Assembly: GCA_037893245.1 (NCBI GenBank)
Contig: JBAIAA010000815.1
Location: 248,001 to 312,000, forward strand
Reading direction: 5' to 3'
DNA length: 64,000 bases
Source of the DNA: Crossaster papposus
Lineage: Eukaryota; Echinodermata; Asteroidea; Velatida; Solasteridae
Part shown: in pieces, positions 27,855-40,298 of the stretch
How positions within the stretch are numbered: the stretch's first letter is position 1
Layout: every line of letters begins with the position of its first letter
The notes under the pieces: generated by a model
The model's input: only the letters and a program-made list of their open reading frames with translations
Told to the model about the DNA's origin: nothing
Database searches by the model: none
Program-made: the position numbers and the translations under genes

Positions 27855-29745
27855 AAAATGTAGTGTTCCCAGGAGCATGATCTCGTAGATTATGAAATAA
27901 TGAGTTTTTGATAACTTGAGGTACACGTTGTTTTAAAGGGGCAGTCATATACGCATCAAAAAAGAATTACCATGATTCAGTAAGATAGGGTTCTATTTAG
28001 AGGATTAATTAGGTATTAATTAGTATTCGGCTGAAGCCTATACCAAAATTAAGTGTGCCTAATAGCATGATCTCGTAGATTATGAAATAGTAGTATGATT
28101 TTTTGATAACATGCGAGGTACATTTTGTTTGAAAGGGGCAGTCATGTACGCATACAAAAAACGCATTACAATGCTGCAGTAAGGAAGGGTTTTATTTAAA
28201 GGATTAATTAGTATTCGACTGAAGCCTATACCCAAATTAAGTGTGCCCAATAGCATGATCTCGTAGATTATAAAATAGAATTTTTGTTTTAAAGGGGCAA
28301 TCATATACGCATAAAAAAGAACGCATTACAATGCTTCAGTAAGATAGGGTAAGGGATTAATTGGGTACTAATTTGTATTCGGCTGAATACCAAAATTAAG
28401 TGTGCCTAGTATCATGATCTTGGATTATGAAATAATAGTATGAGTTTTTGATAACATGTGAGGTACATTTTGAATTAAAGGGGCAGAGACATTCGCAGCT
28501 GAAAGAACGCATTACAATGATGCAGTAAAAAAGAGTGCCATAAGGGATTAATTTGGTGCTAATTACTATTCGGCTGAAGCCTATACCAAAATTATCTGTG
28601 CCCAGTAGCATGATCTCGTAGATTATGAAATATAAGTATGAGTTTTTGATAACGTGAGGTACATTTTGGGGCAGTCATATACGCATCCGAAAATAACGCA
28701 TAATTACAATACTGCATTGAAATATGGGTTCTATTTAACGGGCTAATTATGCACTAATTAGTGCTCGACTTAAGCCTATACCAAAATTAGGTGTGCCCAG
28801 TTGCATGATCTTGTCGATTATGAAATAATAGTATGAGTTTTGGATAACATTTGAGGTACATTTTGTTTTAAAGGGGCAGAGACATTCGCAGCCGAAAGAG
28901 CGCATTACAATGCTGCAGTATAAGAAAGGGTTCTATTTAAGGGATTTATGGGGGTATTAATTAGTATTCGGCTGAAGCCTATAATAAAATTAGGTGTGCC
29001 TAGTAGCATGATCTCGTAGATTATGAAATAATAGTATGAGTTTTGGAAAGTATGCGAGGTACATTTTGTTTTAAAGGGGCAGTCATGTACGCATACAAAA
29101 GAACGCATTACAATGCTGCAGTAAGGAAGGGTTTTATTTAAAGGATTAATTAGTATTCGGCTGAAGCCTATACCCAAATTAAGTGTGCCCAATAGCATGA
29201 TCTCGTAGATTATGAAATATAAGTACTCATGTATGAGTTTTTGATAACGTGAGGTACATTTTGTTTTTAAAGGGGTAGTCAAATTTGCATCCAAAAATAA
29301 CGCATTACAATACTGCATTGAAATAGGGGTTCTATTTAACGGGCTAATTATGCACTAATTAGTGCTCGGCTTAAGCCTATACCAAAATTAGGTGTGCCCA
29401 GTTGCATAATCTTGTCGATTATAAAATAAAATATGAGTTTGGGATAACATATGTGAGGTACATCTTGTTCTAACGGGGCAGAGACATTCGCAGCCGAAAG
29501 AACGCATTACAATGCTGCAGTAAGAAAGGGTTCTATTCAAGGGATTAATTGGGTACTAATTAGTATTCGGCTGAAGCCTATACCTAAATTAAGTGTGCCT
29601 AGTAGCATGATCTCGTAGATTATGAAATAATATTATGAGTTTTGGATAACATGCGAGCTACATTTTGTTTTAAAGGGGCAGAGACATTCGCAGCATTACC
29701 AAAATTAAGTGTGCCTAGTAGTAGTAGCATGATCTCGTAGATTAT
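27855..29745. repeat. ~190-bp satellite, block 1 (about 10 monomers)
   Basis: Each monomer contains AGCATGATCTCGTAGATTAT, GAGGTACATTTTGTTTTAAA, AACGCATTACAATGCTGCAG and TAGTATTCGGCTGAAGCCTA in that order. Spacing is about 190-205 bp. Monomers differ by small indels. Confidence 0.93.
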
Positions 29746-30565
29746 GAAATAGAATTTTAAATGTTGCATTCTCTTTTCTTCACATCTAAAAGGTTTGAAA
29801 AATAACATGATGTAATATTACTTCCATTAGACAGTTAATATAACTGTAATTTTACATCAAAATTACAGCAAAAGTTAAACACAAAAGTGTACTTTTTGGA
29901 AAGTGGGTATTACCTTTTGCAGCATGTATTATAGATTGCTTGGCCTTTGGTGAATCCGTGGTTGAATCCGCAGCCAGAAATCCGGCCAAATACGCAGCTA
30001 CCTTGATGAGAACACAGAATGTGTGCAAGAGTCCTGAAAAAAGAACGAAGCAAATCATCAAGTTATTGCATTCAAATTAAAAGGGCAGTTTCCATTTCAA
30101 ATGAAATTTTCTCTAATTAACAAATGGGACCCCCTCCAGAAAAAGGTGATATAAGTGGGGCTATAAATAAATGTGTAAGTTGCCTTATCAACAAGGGGGC
30201 AACATTTTGTATTTGTTTTGGTCTGAAATGACAAAATATATAAAATTTAACATCTAAAGTTTTAGGTTTAAACAAAAAGGTCGATTTCGATCAATAAAGT
30301 TTAAGAGTGCATAATTGTTCCAATGTATTGTCTTAGTTTTGTTGTGTTTCAAAACCTGTCTTCTAAGTTGTGTAATTTGAATTTCACAGAAGCAATTAAT
30401 TAACCCTGCCAGACGCAACAGATTGCATACTTTGTCACATTGACTTGTGTGCAGAGTCCAGCAAGGTCAAGCAGTCACCACAGATGCACTGTGCTGGATC
30501 TGGCAGGGTTAGGGTTAAAATGCAAAAACATCATATCACTAGAACAGGAGGGGCTATACATGAAC
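29075..30565 (+). repeat. Segmental duplication, copy 1
   Basis: Satellite monomers plus unique sequence, including ACATCAAAATTACAGCAAAA and a region with CCTGCCAGACGCAACAGATT. It matches 35,365-36,655 almost base for base. Confidence 0.88.
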
Positions 30566-30584
30566 CTCTACTATGTATCAACTA

Positions 30585-31208
30585 ATTAGTATTCGGCTGA
30601 ATACCAAAATTAAGTGTGCCTAGTAGCATGATCTCGTAGATTATGAAATAATAGTATGAGTTTTTAATAACATGCGAGGTAGATTTTGGTTTAAAGGGGC
30701 AGAGACATTCGCAGCCGAAAGAACGCATTACAATGATGCAGTAAAAAAGCGTTCTATTTAAGAGATTAATTACGAACTAATTAGTATTCTGAAGCTTATA
30801 CTAAAATAAAGTCTGCCCAGAAGCATGATCTCGTAGATTATGAAATAATAGTATGAGTTTTTGATAACGTGAGGTACATTTTGTTTTAAAGGGGCAGTCA
30901 TATACGCATAAAAAAAGAACGCATTACAATGCTTCAGTAAAAGAGGGTTCTATTTAAAGGATTAATTAGGTATTAATTAGTATTCGACTGAAGCCTATAC
31001 CCAAATTAAGTGTGCCCAATAGCATGATCTCGTAGATTATGAAATAGAATTTTGAGTTTTCGATAACGTGAGGTACACTTTGTTTTAAAGGGGCAATCAT
31101 ATACGCATAAAAAAGAACGCATTACAATGCTTCAGTAAGATAGGGTTCTATTTAAAGTATTAATTAGGTATTAATTAGTTTTCGACTGAAGCCTATACCC
31201 AAATTAAG
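30585..31208. repeat. ~190-bp satellite, block 2
   Basis: About three monomers of the block 1 type. It is interrupted at the AAATTAAGTGT position by the element starting at 31,209. Confidence 0.9.
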
Positions 31209-31344
31209 TGTATAGTGTAGGCAGTTATGTAGGATTTCAAAGTTGTGCATTTTTGTTTGCTAAGGATGCTTTTTTTTATTTCATTGGAAAGAGTAGACAT
31301 CCAGGTTTCAGAAAAGTATTGGTAACATTTTTTTCTATTAACCG

Positions 31345-31560
31345 TATGGCCGCCATCTTGGATTTCAAAATGGCCGCCATTTTTTTACCAAATATTTAAT
31401 AAATCAAAGTATTAATGCTATACGAAGTTCATTTTACTGACAATTACTTCAATTTATTAAGCCAAGGAGTTACAGATACAATTAGTATTGATTGATACCA
31501 TCTCACTGGTTGATAGCCATCTTGAATTTCAAAATGGCCGCCACTTTAGGACAATGTTTT
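31345..31560. repeat. Subterminal GGCCGCCAT repeats, left end
   Basis: The block GCCATCTTGGATTTCAAAAT, followed by GGCCGCCA, occurs twice about 170 bp apart, with a weaker third near 31,685. The right end mirrors it at 34,965-35,160. Confidence 0.75.
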
Positions 31561-32429
31561 ATAACCCAGGACTGGAATTTGGTATGAACTTCATTTTGGT
31601 GTCAATACCCACATGTATTATGCTAAGGAGTACACAAACATACTATTGACTTGCTAATATATCTCTATTAGGATGAAAAGTCTTACATTTCAAAATGTCC
31701 TCCATTTTAGAATCAGTTTGCTTAAAATCTTAAAATGTGAATGCCATAATCAACATTGAGTTTGCCAAGAAGATGCAATATTAATGTGTAAACTCCTTAC
31801 CATATTCATATCAGATTCTAAAACTTGGCGATTGAAAGGAATCTGTAATTCTCTTGTAGGTTAGCATGGTTAAAATGTTCTCCATCTCAAAGAAGTACTA
31901 ATACTAATTATCATCTCCCAAGTGAGATATGGAAACGTTATTGAAGTTACAATGAAGGCCGAATTTACATTTTAAAAAGTCAAATAGGCCTACAAATTAT
32001 TTTTGTTTGTAGTTAACCAGAACAGAAACAATTAGGGGTGGGATGATTAAGGTCAACAATGTTTTACTTTGATAATGCAGATATTATTTTCAGATTCTCA
32101 GATATTATTTGGCCTTGGTGCCCTACCTACTGGCCTTGGTGCCCTCCATAATGTTGCTTCATTCAAGGCCAAAGTGGTTTTGCCCTATTACCAAATGCAA
32201 GGCTTGCAGCTCCACCTCATTCACTGATCAACGAGGACACAACTACGTCTACGGTGATACTCAGCAAAGTCCACTTCTGGATATTAATGCGGAGGTGAAG
32301 CTTAAGGTGCACATAAAGCTGGGGGAAGGTTGAGCAGAAAATACCGTATATACATGTACAGGTGCAATTTTTAAAAAAATACTCCAATCTTGGAGCTAGA
32401 AGTAGGGGGGGGGGGGGAGGAGACAAGTG

Positions 32430-34565
32430 TCCGGAAGACCCCCACTAATAATGGAGCTGATCGAGATAACATCGACAGAAAGAGCATTCCACCGCCGGAC
32501 AGCTGTAGGCATTAGGAGAACTTATGGAGGAATGGGTTGTGAGAAACTGGTATCTAGACTGATGGTACTTTCTTAGCCTGGTATCTGTCATTGGGTCAGG
32601 TACAGGATCCTTGTTGATGGCAATGAGCTCGTGGGGAATTGTGTACATCATAATGTTGATGGCTGCTCCCCTTCTAGCTTGAAGTGAAGGCCACTGCAGG
32701 TTTTGTATAGCATTGCAGTAAAACTTTCAGTGCGCTGATATATGTTCTGCACAAATCTAGCTGTTCTCCTCTGGATGGCTTCTACTTTATTGATGGGGGT
32801 TTGATGATGGGGATTCCGAACTGTTGAGCAATATTCTAAATGTGGCCTGGCCAGAGAGATGTAAGCTTGTTTTTTTCTGCAGCCGTGGGTTACAGTGTCT
32901 TAGATTCCTCTTAATTAACCCTAGCATCAGGTTGGCTTTCAAAGTGATAATGTGTGTATTCCAGGAAAGTTTGGAGTTGAAAGATAGTCCCAGATATGGA
33001 TGTTCATCAACTGATGTCCGTACATCATCACCCAAGTGGTAGTCAAAGCCGATTTTGTTTTTCAGGTGGGAAACTTGCATCACATGGCATTTGTCGATGT
33101 TAAACTTCATGTGCCATTTGGCTGACCAAGAATGCAGCTGAATCAAGATCTTTTTGAAGAGCTCTGCATTCATCCACATTGTTAATAGAACGGTGCATAA
33201 AACATTCGATGTGATGGAGATTGATACACCATTGGTGAATGTGAGAAATAACAATGGCCCTACAACCGCCCCTCAAGAAAAAACATCTGACCATTCCGAA
33301 GCTTCGCCATCCATCACAACTCGCAGGCTTCTTTGGGTGAGGAAGTTGTTGAACCACTTCAGAAGTGAGCCACGAACTCCGTAATGATATAGTTTTAATA
33401 AGGAGGAGCCTTTGGTAGAGTACTCTATCAAAAGCCTTAGAGAAGTCAAGAAAGATGAAATCTGTTTGCTTTCTGTCATCCAGGGCCTCAGCAAGTTCAT
33501 GAGTTGTAACGATAAGCTGTGATTCAAAGGAGCGGCGAGGGCAAATGCCAAGTTGACTTTCGAAAAAAAATATTGTGAGTTTCATAATGATCCATCACAG
33601 GGATACAAATTATATGCTCAAGTATTTTACATGATATTGATGCGAGTGATACGGGTCGGTAGTTGGCGGCTTCACTGCGATCACCTATCTTTATTATGGA
33701 AACCATGTTTGCAATCCTTCAGTCATGAGGGATTTTACCAGACTTCAACAACTGTTGAAAGATGGATGACAAGATAGGAGATATTTTTTCCGCCATGTCT
33801 TTTAAAAAACGGGCTAGAATGGAATCCAGACCTGTTGCCTTGATGATGCTAATCTTCTCAAGGAGTTTACGCACACCACTCACTGATATTTCAATGTGCA
33901 TCAGGAAACGAAGACTTGCCCATTGATGGCAGATCAGACAGACTCTCGGAGGTGAAAACAGACATGAATTTCATGTTAAAAATTCTAGCTTTACCTTTGT
34001 TGTCTGAGATGATCTTGTTATTGTGTGTAAGGGGTGAGATACCAGTAGTATGTAGCGCCAGAAATTGTTTTTATGTTTGTCATTAAGATGCGGTTGGTGT
34101 ATGACCAGTAGGAGGCTGGGATCTTTTTTCATCGCGGAATGACTTAAAATGATCCCAGTCATCCTTGGAGTTGGAAGCTTTTGACTTCTTGTACATTCTG
34201 GCCTTCTTTCTGATCATACGTTTGAGGAAAGGTGTAATACATGGCCGGTTGGCACGATATCAAACAATCTTACTAGGGGTGTTTTTCTTCATTGTCTGCA
34301 GAATAAAATTCTTCAACAGGAGCCAGTTCTCATTGGTTGATCGCCGAGGTGCTGAAAAATTCTTCTTAAAAAGGTTACAAAATCCGATCTCACACCTTCC
34401 ATGTCACATTTGCTGTAAAAAACTGATTCTTTTAGGTGCCTTCTTGTTGACTGCAGGCTGGAAGTCAATGTCACTCAATACCGCCTCATGATCACTAATA
34501 ATACCTTCTACTATACGAGTGTTCTGGAGTTTTGATGCGATGACAGGGTTAGATCGTTGCTTGCG
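32430..34565 (-). pseudogene. Decayed LINE (endonuclease-RT) fragment
   Basis: Minus strand, in order: an endonuclease end (ISDHEAVLSDIDF), linker, KATGLDSILARFLKDMA, NYRPVSLASISCKILE, FIFLDFSKAFDRV, then KWHMKFNIDKCHVMQVS and HPYLGLSFNSKLSWNTHI. Several frameshifts, and the catalytic Asp-Asp motif is not recognisable. It lies between the inverted ends of the 4-kb element. Confidence 0.8.
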
Positions 34566-34566
34566 G

Positions 34567-34646
34567 GAGGGGGGGGGGGGAGGGGGGGGGAGGGGGAAGG
34601 GGGGGGGGGGGGGGGGGGGGAGGGGGAAGGGGGGGGGGGGGGGGGT
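34567..34646 (+). repeat. Poly-G tract
   Basis: About 80 bases of G runs broken by single A or AA. It could form G-quadruplexes. Encoded glycine/proline frames are artefacts. Confidence 0.95.
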
Positions 34647-34959
34647 TGATAGCCTGAGGCTGGCATTGGTATATACAGGGTTAAGTAACCACAACGGCAC
34701 CCAATAGCTCTCATATTGTCATGTTGTTACAGATTACCAAAAGGGTCAACAATTTAATTAGCATATTATGATCTGGTACAAGTAAAAACAGCATCAAAAG
34801 CAAATTATTATTGTCAATTTTATAATTTACATTTATAGCTGCGTAATTACACCTGCCAGCCTAAGATTGCTGACAACAGCTAGAGCTATACATTTTATTG
34901 CCACCAAGTTTGACTTTATATGTTGCTCAAAACAAATGTTATAGGGCAAAATTCTCTAG

Positions 34960-35160
34960 AAATGGCGGCCATTTTGAAATCCAAGATGGCGGTCATACGT
35001 ATATAGCTATAAACTTAATTTTGATATTTTTGAACTCCCTGGTATTGAAAACATAGGCTTTGCCACCAAGTTTAACTCCATATGTTGCTCAGAACCAAAG
35101 TTATAGGGCAAATTATTTTGGAAACGGCGGCCATTTTGAAAATCAAGATGGCGGCCATAC
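34960..35160. repeat. Subterminal ATGGCGGCC repeats, right end
   Basis: GGCGGCCATTTTGAAATCCA, followed by AGATGGCGG, occurs twice about 157 bp apart, the inverse of the left-end array. Confidence 0.75.
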
Positions 35161-35280
35161 GTTTGACGGAAAAAATGTTACCAATACTTTTCTGAGAGCT
35201 GAGAGTCTACTCTAGCCAATGAAACCAAAAAAAGCATCCTTAGCAAAAAAAAATGCAAATATACATAGCATCCTACACTA

Positions 35281-36065
35281 GTGCCCAATAGCATGATCTC
35301 GTAGATTATGAAATGGAATTTTAAGTTTTCGATAACGTGAGGTACACTTTGTTTTAAAGGGGCAGTCATGTACGCATACAAAAGAACGCATTACAATGCT
35401 GCAGTAAGGAAGGGTTTTATTTAAAGGATTAATTAGTATTCGGCTGAAGCCTATACCCAAATTAAGTGTGCCCAATAGCATGATCTCGTAGATTATGAAA
35501 TATAAGTACTCATGTATGAGTTTTTGATAACGTGAGGTACATTTTGTTTTTAAAGGGGTAGTCAAATTTGCATCCAAAAATAACGCATTACAATACTGCA
35601 TTGAAATAGGGGTTCTATTTAACGGGCTAATTATGCACTAATTAGTGCTCGGCTTAAGCCTATACCAAAATTAGGTGTGCCCAGTTGCATAATCTTGTCG
35701 ATTATAAAATAAAATATGAGTTTGGGATAACATATGTGAGGTACATCTTGTTCTAACGGGGCAGAGACATTCGCAGCCGAAAGAACGCATTACAATGCTG
35801 CAGTAAGAAAGGGTTCTATTCAAGGGATTAATTGGGTACTAATTAGTATTCGGCTGAAGCCTATACCTAAATTAAGTGTGCCTAGTAGCATGATCTCGTA
35901 GATTATGAAATAATATTATGAGTTTTGGATAACATGCGAGCTACATTTTGTTTTAAAGGGGCAGAGACATTCGCAGCATTACCAAAATTAAGTGTGCCTA
36001 GTAGTAGTAGCATGATCTCGTAGATTATGAAATAGAATTTTAAATGTTGCATTCTCTTTTCTTCA
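35281..36065. repeat. ~190-bp satellite, block 3
   Basis: About four monomers; from 35,365 they are the start of the second copy of the segmental duplication. Confidence 0.9.
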
Positions 36066-36655
36066 CATCTAAAAGGTTTGAAAAATAACATGATGTAATA
36101 TTACTTCCATTAGACAGTTAATATAACTGTAATTTTACATCAAAATTACAGCAAAAGTTAAACACAAAAGTGTACTTTTTGGAAAGTGGGTATTACCTTT
36201 TGCAGCATGTATTATAGATTGCTTGGCCTTTGGTGAATCCGTGGTTGAATCCGCAGCCAGAAATCCGGCCAAATACGCAGCTACCTTGATGAGAACACAG
36301 AATCTTTGCAAGAGTCCTGAAAAAAGAACGAATTTAATATCTAAAGTTTTAGGTTTAAACAAAAAGGTCGATTTCGATCAATAAAGTTTAAGAGTGCATG
36401 GTTCCAATGTATTGTCTTAGTTTTGTTGTGTTTCAAAACCCGTTTTCTAAGTTGCGTAATTTGAATTTCACAGAAGCAATTAATTAACCCTGCCAGACGC
36501 AACAGATTGCATACTTTGTCACGTTGACTCGTGTGCAGAGTCCAGCAAGGTCAAGCAGTCACCACAGATGCACTGTGCTGGATCTGGCAGGGTTAGGGTT
36601 AAAATGCAAAAACATCATATCACTAGAACGGGAGGGGGTACATGTATGAACCTCT
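35365..36655 (+). repeat. Segmental duplication, copy 2
   Basis: Matches 29,075-30,565, but about 190 bp present in copy 1 around 30,050-30,240 is missing near 36,330. Confidence 0.88.
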
Positions 36656-37064
36656 ACTATGTATCAACTGAAATCTTTTATCATTGACTTTTCAACATAT
36701 ACATGTACTTTCATTTTTTTGCAGCAAAATATACATTTTTCTAGAGTGCCGGTTTGCGAATAATAAAACTTAGATGAAAGTTGTTTAATCGACAACTCAT
36801 AAATACCGTAGCTGAGACAGTTTAGCCATTCCCATTGGTGGAGAGAACGAATGTCATGTGAATATGTTTAAATAAAACATGGCCCCGCCAGTTTTACAAA
36901 CTTTTCCGTTATCACATTCAATATTGACTCTTATGAAGTTCGGTGCATGACCCGGCCCTTTCCAATTTGTGTATGAAAAATTAAAAATCCTGGCAATTTT
37001 TACCTTTATACATGTAGTTCCATGATAACTCTTTGCACAAAAAGAAACTTGAAACAATCTTCCA

Positions 37065-37175
37065 ATGAAACTCACCATCTCAACATGGACACACATCTGA
37101 CTGTTCACGATGACATCTCAGCTCAGGATGAAAGGGTACTGGAAGGACCAAGGTGATGTTGGCTGGATGCTGTGT
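37065..37175 (-). repeat. Recurrent unit with CTTGGTCCTTCCAGTACCCT, copy 1
   Basis: The order ACTCACCAT, CAACATGGACAC, CACGATGAC, GGATGAAAGGGTACTGGAA and GACCAAGGTGATGTTGGCTG recurs at 48,186 plus 52,061 (split) and at 52,595-52,690. On the minus strand it ends in GATGGTGAGT, like a splice donor, so it may be an exon-derived repeat. Confidence 0.55.
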
Positions 37176-37589
37176 ATCACCATCATCATCAACATCATCA
37201 TGAGACGTCGTAGGCTACTGCCTGCTGATGCAACAACTGTCCATCTTCTGAGTTTTGTGGTTGTTACATTCTGTGGGTGCTGATTTGACGTTGGTGTATA
37301 GTTCAGCCAAGCTGAGGCCACTCCACTTGGTGAGACGTACCATCGATCAAATAGAGTTTGGGTCTGCCAACACCACAAACTTAGGTATCCAAATAGGGTT
37401 CCATCAAGCACTGCTGCTGCAAGACCACCCTGTCCTACTACATGACCAAGCCAAGCGCTTTCTGTTCTTAGATCTTGTCAGCCGCAAGACATCATCTGTC
37501 GCCAATCAGTATTTTGAGGCTCTTGTTTGAGACAAATTCTGACCAGCGGATTCCAAGTAGCTGCCACCAGACATAGAGTAGCCTAAGGG

Positions 37590-37690
37590 GATTGAAAACA
37601 AATATGTAAACTTCTGTCAACTTGACAATTGAAATAGATAGTCCATGCGGGTCACTGGCTATTATTAATTATCCCAGTCAGGTAAAGCTG
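37590..37690. repeat. GCGGGTCACTGGCTATTATT repeat
   Basis: Also at 52,126-52,185, next to another copy of the CTTGGTCC unit. The two units therefore travel together. Confidence 0.5.
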
Positions 37691-37959
37691 GGCATTCCAG
37701 ATACAGTAAATGAACCCCAAAGTGGGAAAGACAACTTTTGATATGAATTTTGTGAAGAGTGGATATATGCACATGAAAACATTTGTTGGCAGGGTTGGTG
37801 AGTGGACAAATAAATTCAGAATTTCTGCAGTATTTTTAACAAGGAAAAGGGATTCATATTTGGTTTTATAATACATGTACGTTATAAAGCACAGTAGTAT
37901 GGAAATGGCCGCTCCTAGACTGAACCAGACCAAACCCTCTAAAAAAGGTAAATGTCCTC

Positions 37960-38115
37960 ACCCTACAAAAAAGGCACTAAAAAAGAGTGCCTTTTTGTTT
38001 TAAACACCAAAACTTAACGCGAGTCTAAAGAAGGCGCTGACGATTCAGCGACGTAAGAAGGAGGCTCCTAGACCAAACCAGACCAAACCAGACCAAACCC
38101 TCTAAAACACGGTAA
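37960..38115 (+). repeat. Left terminal inverted repeat of the Polinton-like element
   Basis: Includes a small hairpin (AGGCACTAAAAAAGAGTGCC), AAACACCAAAACTTAA and the CGACGTAAGAAGGAGGCT block. It matches the right end with roughly 80% identity by eye. Confidence 0.7.
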
Positions 38116-38166
38116 ATTTGCTCACCCCACACACAAAAAAAGAAACTAAAAAAGAGTACCTTATTA

Positions 38167-38408
38167 TTAACTAGTTCGCGCCGGGATTATTTTAACATCA
38201 CCGAGCTGACGAGCGGGATTATTTTTAACGAGACTCGATCTTAAGCTGGTTTAGGCCGATAGTACCAGGAAGCACACCCACGCATTTCCGGTCTTGCTCG
38301 CTGCTGACAGACATTTCCGGCCTTGCTCGTGGCGTGTTTATGCGTCATCCATTTTTAATCTGGGGAAAACTTAGCAATTATATACGTCTTCCGGCGCGAA
38401 CTGATTAA
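38167..38408 (-). mobile_element. TTAA-MITE copy F
   Basis: TTAA both sides. Left end CTAGTTCGCGCCGG, right end CCGGCGCGAACTGA. It lies just inside the left end of the Polinton-like element. Confidence 0.9.
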
Positions 38409-38512
38409 ATCTTAAAAAATTATAATAATAATAATAATGTATATAAATTTAGTTTACTGACCCCCCAAAAAAGTAATACAAAAAATATTATAATACCTAT
38501 ATTATAAAACGC

Positions 38513-39000
38513 AATGGAGAAACCAACACCGATAGGATACGGACATTGGTCTAAATCTAACCTGCAAATTTATGTGGAGCAGAAAAATATCGCGATCCCA
38601 GAGCGCGAGCGTAAAAAACACCAACGCTCCCAGTATACACTATGGAACTATATCAACGCTATCAGAGTAGGCTCGCAAGAAACTTGATGAGCTCAAACAA
38701 ATCGTAGAAAACCAAGAATTACAATTTACACTAACGTTAGCGATTAACTTAAGTATAAACAACCCGATACCCTCAAATAGGCAGATTTTCAAGTACATAG
38801 AGCTTTTGGTAACTGTTATAGGGGTTGTCGCCGAGATTGTTTGACAAAAACGTAGAGCAATTTTTAATACGCAAATGCGGCAGATTGAAAAAATTGTCGC
38901 GTCAGAGCTGAGAAATCTATCAACCATAAAAGTTCAGTTCAGGATTCACAGCGGAATAAGACAAAGAAAATCAAGAGGGCCTAGTTAGACACCGGCACTT
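38513..39000 (+). pseudogene. Broken small frame(s), function unknown
   Basis: A 50-odd residue frame starts MEKPTPIGYGHWSKSNLQ; a second, shifted, has ELKQIVENQELQFTLTLAIN. Both stop early. I do not recognise them; position suggests a lost gene of the element. Confidence 0.35.
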
Positions 39001-39089
39001 TTACCTTTTTTTAGTAAGAGTCAGATGAAAAAAATTGTCAAAGATCAAATCTACAAAATAAAAGAAAAACATGCAAAAAATTCAAATCA

Positions 39090-40056
39090 AGGATGCGTTT
39101 AGTACTCGCATTTTATATCAACATCCACTGTCGTAGGCCTATGAGCGGGAACTCTTATATAAAACTACCACCTTTTTTAGAAAACAAAAAAGATTTAATT
39201 AACGTTAAAACCAAAGACAGCGAATGTTTAGAGTGGTGTTAGAGAGCGGCTCTCGTCAGGTACACATGTATACCGACAAAATAAAACAACAACTAAAAAA
39301 CAAACCCAAATATACAATCCACGAAGACAGGCCATCAATTTACGATAAAAACAACGGATTAAATTGTTAAGATGTACACTGTAGTCTTTCCTTCTCCAAT
39401 CAATCAAATAGAAAAGCTAGAGAGACAAAACATTCCGAGTATAAATGTGTTTTCATATAAAGAGGCTTTACAGCCTTTATATTTATCTAAAAACGCCAAC
39501 GACCCCGCAGCCATAAATCTGTTGTTGTTTTCCTCGGGTGACACAAATCACCATTGTTGGATGAAACATATCTAAATTATTTTAAAACCAAACAAAACAC
39601 CAGCATAACAAATACTTCTGTCTCAGATGTTTAGCGCACAACATCTCACAAACAAAGTTGGACAGACATACGCAAGATTGTGAGGGAATAGATATGCCCC
39701 CACCTAAGGTCCTCTTTCTAAAAGGTTTTAACGACAACCCTCCCATATTAAAATCAAAGGTTTATACAAGATTTGTCATTTGTCATTTACGCCGACTTTG
39801 AATCGGTACCTGAAAAATTAAAAGCCCAAAGTGTTGACGACAAAGAGGCAATTAATATAAATTAATAGCCACTCTAAACAACAGACGTAAATATACCTGC
39901 ACTACAGATCGTTACAACATTATCTCAAGCTTGGATTACAACTCAAAAAAGTACACTGCGTATTACAATTTAAGGAAGCACCTCCAAGGAGTACATCTAG
40001 ACAAAAACACTAAATTCAGAGCCAAATAGCAACGCCTGACTTCGAAAAGCAATTTT
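39090..40056 (+). pseudogene. Type-B DNA polymerase remnant, N-terminal and exonuclease part
   Basis: Several frames read, in order, SYIKLPPFLENKKDLINVKT, then INVFSYKEALQPLYLSKN, then FVIYADFESVPEKLK. The last resembles the exonuclease motif with Asp-Phe-Glu of protein-primed PolB of Polintons. Many stops and frameshifts make it non-functional. Interrupted at 40,057 by a MITE. Confidence 0.75.
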
Positions 40057-40298
40057 TTAACCAGTTCGCGCCGGAGGACATATATTTACGAGCAATTTTC
40101 CAAATATTAAAAACAGATGATGCATACACACGTCACGAGCAAGGCCGAAAATGTCTGTCAGCAGCGAGCAGGGCCGGAAATGCGTGGGTGTGCTTCCAGA
40201 TACCACCGGCCTGAACCAGCCTCGGATCGAGTTTCATTAAAAATAATCCCGCGTCTCGGCTCAGGAATGTTAAAATAATTCAGGCGCGAACTGGTTAA
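40057..40298 (+). mobile_element. TTAA-MITE copy G, inside the polymerase remnant
   Basis: TTAA both sides, ends CCAGTTCGCGCCGG and CAGGCGCGAACTGG. It falls within a conserved block of the polymerase frame, which resumes immediately after it. Confidence 0.92.

Larger units (their letters stand above)
31209..35280. mobile_element. ~4-kb inverted-repeat element inserted in satellite
   Basis: The left end (TAGTGTAGG ... TTTGCTAAGGATGCTTTTTT ... AGAAAAGTATTGGTAACATT) is inverted at the right (AATGTTACCAATACTTTTCT ... AAAGCATCCTTAGCAAA ... CCTACACTA). Satellite sequence stops at 31,208 and resumes at 35,281 at the matching point. No transposase recognised; the middle holds a dead LINE. Confidence 0.8.

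Noticed and set aside
28080-29318. Minus-strand frames with repeated FIIYEIMLLGTLNLGIGFSR
   Set aside because: Each monomer of the ~190-bp satellite contributes the same string; no gene context.
31209-35280. CACTA (EnSpm) transposon
   Set aside because: The ends read TAGTG...CACTA, the reverse of the CACTA arrangement, and no matching transposase is present.
37255-37530. 91-residue frame MWLLHSVGADLTLV...
   Set aside because: Begins in a repeat-rich patch, has no recognisable domain or splice context, and I could not support it as a gene.
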